Positions 61,229 to 64,000 of a DNA stretch of 64,000 nucleotides are shown piece by piece (the first letter of the stretch is position 1; the number at the start of each line of letters is the position of its first letter). The stretch comes from an uncultured Alphaproteobacteria bacterium. GTDB taxonomy: Bacteria; Pseudomonadota; Alphaproteobacteria; Rhizobiales; Ancalomicrobiaceae. Below the pieces are notes generated by a model. It did not search any database. It had not been told where the DNA came from and saw nothing but the letters and a program-made list of their open reading frames with translations. A program made the translations under genes and the position numbers. Location of the stretch: the NCBI GenBank assembly GCA_937864925.1, contig CALMFH010000153.1:1-64000 (forward strand), in the 5' to 3' direction.

Positions 61229-62110
61229 TCAGGCGGTGAAGCGCGCCGAGGCGCGCATCGCCAGTTCGCCGGAGGGGCCTCGAGCCCAGAGATCGAGTGC
61301 GGCGGCATCCCCCTCGACGGATTTCGCCTCGAGCGTGAATGGCGCCGAGCCGAACAGCGGATGGACGCCGCGGAACTCGAAGCGCTCGAGCGCCGCGTCC
61401 GGTCGGATCGATGCGGCGAAGTTCTGCAGGAGCGTCGCGGTCAGCGGCCCGTGCACCACCAGATCGGGGTAGTGCTCCTCGTTCCGGGCATAGGCCTGGT
61501 CGTAGTGGATGCGGTGACCGTTGTAGGTGAGCGCCGAATAGCGGAAGAGCAACGTCGTGTCGGGGACGATCACTTCGTGCCATTCGGCCCCGTCCGGCGC
61601 CGGGGTGAGGGCGGGCGCCGGTCCACCGGCGAGGGCGGCCTCGCGGTAGACGATGTCCTGCTCCTCGACGATGCGCTCGATGCCGTCCGAGGTGAGGCGG
61701 TGGGTCACGGTGACGAAGACCAGCCGCCCGGCGCGACCGGACTTGGCTTCGACCTTGTCGATGGTGCTGCGCCGCCGCGCCTCGCCGCCGACGGTGAGCC
61801 GGCCGGCATGAGCGATCCGTCCACCCGCCCACATGCGGCGCGGCAGCGGCACCGGGGGCAGGAACCCGCCGCGCTTCGGATGGCCGTCGACCCCCAGTCC
61901 GCGGCGCTGCACGAAGGGGTTGAAGTAGAGCCAGTGCCAGCCCGGCGGCAGCGCCTCGCCCGACTGCGGCGCCCGCTCGAGATCGAGCGCCGCCGCCAGG
62001 GCGGCGACGCGTTCGGGGTCGATGAAGTCTTCGACCACCTCCTCGCGCCCGACCCAATCCTGCCAGTTCGGCTCGGCAGCGCTGCTGCCGGCGTCGGAGT
62101 TCTCGCTCAT
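61229..62110 (-). CDS. MaoC/FAS1-like hydratase (itaconyl-/mesaconyl-C4-CoA hydratase type)
   Basis: 293 residues from ATG 62110. A double hot-dog protein. HWLYFNPFVQ ... GHPKRGGFLPPVPLPRRMWA is the signature of the mesaconyl-C4-CoA and itaconyl-CoA hydratase group, followed by HYDQAYARNEEHYPDLVVHG in the second domain. It hydrates or dehydrates a C5-dicarboxylyl-CoA. It lies 19 bp after a class III CoA-transferase, as in itaconate pathways, supporting the same reaction sequence. Confidence 0.88.
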   Translation of the reverse strand: MSENSDAGSSAAEPNWQDWVGREEVVEDFIDPERVAALAAALDLERAPQSGEALPPGWHWLYFNPFVQRRGLGVDGHPKRGGFLPPVPLPRRMWAGGRIAHAGRLTVGGEARRRSTIDKVEAKSGRAGRLVFVTVTHRLTSDGIERIVEEQDIVYREAALAGGPAPALTPAPDGAEWHEVIVPDTTLLFRYSALTYNGHRIHYDQAYARNEEHYPDLVVHGPLTATLLQNFAASIRPDAALERFEFRGVHPLFGSAPFTLEAKSVEGDAAALDLWARGPSGELAMRASARFTA

Positions 62111-62129
62111 CGTCTCGTTCCGTTCCGTC

Positions 62130-63320
62130 CTAGTAGATGACCTGGGCGTCGACGAGCGCGTCGCGCTCGGCCTTGCCGAGCCCGAGCAACTCGCCGAACA
62201 CGTGGTCCTCGTCCTCGCCGAGCCGTGGCGTGCCACGATCGAGCCCGGTCTGCGAGCGCGAGAACCGCACCGGCACCGACAGCGCGGCGCGCCGGTTCCC
62301 CTCGAGATCGTCGACGTCGATCACCATGCCGCGCTCCCTGAGGTGGCCATCGTGGACGACGTCGTGGATGGTGGCCGAGACGTGGGCGGCGACGCCCGCC
62401 GCCTGGAGTTCGGCCGCCGCCGCGTCCGCATCCCGGGTCGCCGCCCAGCGCTCGATTTCGACGTCGAGCACGTCGCGACGGGCATGGCGGTCGGCCTCGC
62501 TGCGGAAGCGCGGGTCGGCGGCGAGATCCGGTCGGCCGATGACGCGGGCGAAGGCCTGCCATGCCGCATCGGAGTGGACGGCGATGGTCAGCCAGCGGTC
62601 CCTGTCGCGGGAATGGTAGACCCCGTGGGGTGCCATCCGCGGATGCTCGTTGCCGAGACGATGGGGCTCGCCACCGGCGGCGGCGAGGAGCATCGCCTCG
62701 CCGTTCAGCGAGGCCGCAACTTCGCGCGCGCTGACGTCGACGTGACCGCCTTCGCCGGTCCGGCGCAGATGCTGGACGGCTGCGAGCGTCGCCATGGCGG
62801 CGTTCATCCCGACCGAGTGATCCATGACGTGGCGCATCTCCACCGGCGGACCATCGACATAACCGGTGAGCCACCCGAGCGCGCCCCAGGCCCCGAACAG
62901 CGGCGCATAGCCGGCGAAATGGGCGTCGGGACCGGTCTGCCCGGAAGAGGAGACCGAGGTCATCACCAGGTTCGGCCTGATCGCCGAGAGGTCCTTCCAA
63001 CCGAGACCGAGGCGATCCATGACGCCCGGACGGAAGCTCTCGCAGGCGACGTCGCTCACCGCCACCAGCCGCTTGGCCAGTTCGACGCCGCGACGATCCT
63101 TGAGGTTGAGGCGGATCGACAGCTTGTTCGAGGCGACCTGATCGAAGCTCGCCGGTCCCATCCGTCCGTAGACCGCATGCGGTTTGCGAAAGATGTCGGG
63201 GCGGAGCGCGCTCTCGATCTTGATGCACTCGGCGCCCAACTGCGACAGCATGTGTGTGCAGAAGGGACCGGCGGCGTGCACCGTGAAGTCGGCGATCCTC
63301 AGTCCAGCGAGCGGCTTCAT
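62130..63320 (-). CDS. CaiB/BaiF (class III) CoA-transferase
   Basis: 396 residues. Family start LAGLRIADFTVHAAGPFCTH, catalytic-Asp region in MRHVMDHSVGMNAAM, and the later APHGVYHSRDRDRWLTIAV. It moves CoA between carboxylic acids, forming a thioester intermediate with Asp. With the hydratase and the CitE-like lyase it may activate a C5 dicarboxylate such as itaconate, mesaconate or citramalate. Its start overlaps the upstream CoA-transferase stop by four bases. Confidence 0.92.
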   Translation of the reverse strand: MKPLAGLRIADFTVHAAGPFCTHMLSQLGAECIKIESALRPDIFRKPHAVYGRMGPASFDQVASNKLSIRLNLKDRRGVELAKRLVAVSDVACESFRPGVMDRLGLGWKDLSAIRPNLVMTSVSSSGQTGPDAHFAGYAPLFGAWGALGWLTGYVDGPPVEMRHVMDHSVGMNAAMATLAAVQHLRRTGEGGHVDVSAREVAASLNGEAMLLAAAGGEPHRLGNEHPRMAPHGVYHSRDRDRWLTIAVHSDAAWQAFARVIGRPDLAADPRFRSEADRHARRDVLDVEIERWAATRDADAAAAELQAAGVAAHVSATIHDVVHDGHLRERGMVIDVDDLEGNRRAALSVPVRFSRSQTGLDRGTPRLGEDEDHVFGELLGLGKAERDALVDAQVIY

Positions 63321-64000
63321 CTTGCCTCCACGGCCTGTTTCTGTGTCGTCCCGATCGGTGCGGTGATCCGGTCCTGGCTCTCGCCGAGACGGGGCGGCCC
63401 GGCCCTGAGGCGGAGGGGCGCATCGCCGACGTGGAACGGGGCGACCAGCGTCTGACAGGGTCCGAAGCCCGGAATCTCGACCGTCTGGAAGAGCCCTCGC
63501 GCCCGCTCGTGTTCCCCGGCGACCACGTCGGCAGGGCTTGCGTATTTCGCCATCGGCACGCCCAGCCGCTGGGCTCGGGTGACGAGGTCCGCCGTCGTGT
63601 GGGTCCGCGCCCAGGCGCGGATCTCGGCATTGATCTCGGCACCGCGTCGGCTGCGCTCCAGCGGATCGGCGAGCCGCGGATCGAGCGCCCAGGTGGGGCG
63701 TTCCATCAGATCCACCAATCCCCGCCACTGCCGCTCTTCGAGCGTCAGCAGCTCGACATAACCGTCGGCGCATTCGAGGACGCCGCCGTATTTGAACGAA
63801 CGGGTGACCCGATGTTCGAGCGATCCGTCGCCGTAGCGCTGCACGGCGAAGGCCCCGACCGCCAGGGTCGCATCCTGGATCGAGACGTCGACGCCCTGTC
63901 CTTCGACCCGCCGCCCCGCAGCACCCCCGCCATCGGCGAGAAGCGCCGCCAGCGCCCCGAGGGCGGCGACGATACCACCCTGCATCTCGGCGAAGTGGCC
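63317..64000 (-). CDS. CaiB/BaiF (class III) CoA-transferase, N-terminal part outside window
   Basis: The frame stays open through the right edge (GHFAEMQGG continues upstream), so only about the last 228 residues are seen. C-terminal CoA-transferase features include VDVSIQDATLAV, then GGVLECADGYVELLTLEERQW and GVPMAKYASPADVV. The GVPxAKxxSPADV element is typical of CaiB-type subunits. Tandem class III transferase genes often form heteromers or act on consecutive substrates. Confidence 0.88.
   Translation of the reverse strand, partial: GHFAEMQGGIVAALGALAALLADGGGAAGRRVEGQGVDVSIQDATLAVGAFAVQRYGDGSLEHRVTRSFKYGGVLECADGYVELLTLEERQWRGLVDLMERPTWALDPRLADPLERSRRGAEINAEIRAWARTHTTADLVTRAQRLGVPMAKYASPADVVAGEHERARGLFQTVEIPGFGPCQTLVAPFHVGDAPLRLRAGPPRLGESQDRITAPIGTTQKQAVEAR

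Overview
The window is about 68% GC chromosomal DNA from an alphaproteobacterium, most likely a member of the Hyphomicrobiales (Rhizobiales). The evidence is gene order: slt - dapA - smpB, then a type-5 uracil-DNA glycosylase, a NYN-domain gene, rpoZ and a bifunctional rsh. A helix-hairpin-helix tail of the kind fused to NuoE or L21 in this order is also present at the left edge. No rRNA, tRNA, CRISPR array or transposase was recognised.

Layout. 1-11.5 kb is conserved core: the tail of an Ala/Lys-rich repeat protein, an alpha/beta hydrolase, slt, dapA, smpB, an SH3-like exported protein, a uracil-DNA glycosylase, a NYN protein, rpoZ and rsh. From about 11.5 kb the usual gene order after rsh breaks and accessory DNA begins. 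11.7-14.4 kb holds a chromate resistance pair (chrA and a rhodanese-ChrB fusion) and a shattered small His-rich membrane gene. 14.6-20.7 kb holds a two-component, sigma-54-type regulator beside a three-gene electron-transfer operon: a seven-haem cytochrome c, a cytochrome b and an ethylbenzene-dehydrogenase-gamma-like protein. A -24/-12 promoter and an upstream inverted repeat lie exactly between regulator and operon.

21-33.5 kb looks like a hydantoin/ureide (possibly purine-derived) catabolic island: two Asp/Glu/hydantoin-racemase family proteins, a hydantoinase, two amidases, a GntR regulator, an MFS carrier, a hydroxyisourate-hydrolase-like protein and a spermidine/putrescine-type ABC transporter. 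Several of its enzymes lack textbook catalytic residues.

33.8-48 kb is a leftward gene train. It starts with a branched-chain-amino-acid-type ABC transporter whose binding-protein gene carries a frameshift. Then come a beta-hydroxyacid dehydrogenase, a glutamate-cyclase-domain protein, a metallo-hydrolase, a GMC oxidoreductase, an aldehyde dehydrogenase and an IclR regulator, followed by tcuAB with its own promoter. 48.7-56 kb is a second, paralogous ABC cassette with an SDR, another beta-hydroxyacid dehydrogenase and an SMP-30 lactonase. 56-64 kb carries a CitE-like lyase, a GntR/FCD regulator, an isochorismatase-family hydrolase, a NitT/TauT-type ABC transporter, a MaoC/FAS1-like hydratase and two class III CoA-transferases. 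Lyase + hydratase + CoA-transferase is the enzyme set of itaconate/citramalate-type C5-dicarboxylate degradation.

Regulatory signals read directly from the DNA include: a sigma-54 promoter with a candidate enhancer site; the perfect palindromes TGCAT-A-ATGCA and TGCAT-G-ATGCA in front of the second ABC operon and the CitE gene, next to a GntR gene; a shared AATAGAyCAyAyG motif just behind the -10 boxes of the tcuAB and first ABC operons; and two related palindromic intergenic elements (about 2.1 and 21.8 kb) whose ends contain the stop codon of the adjacent gene.
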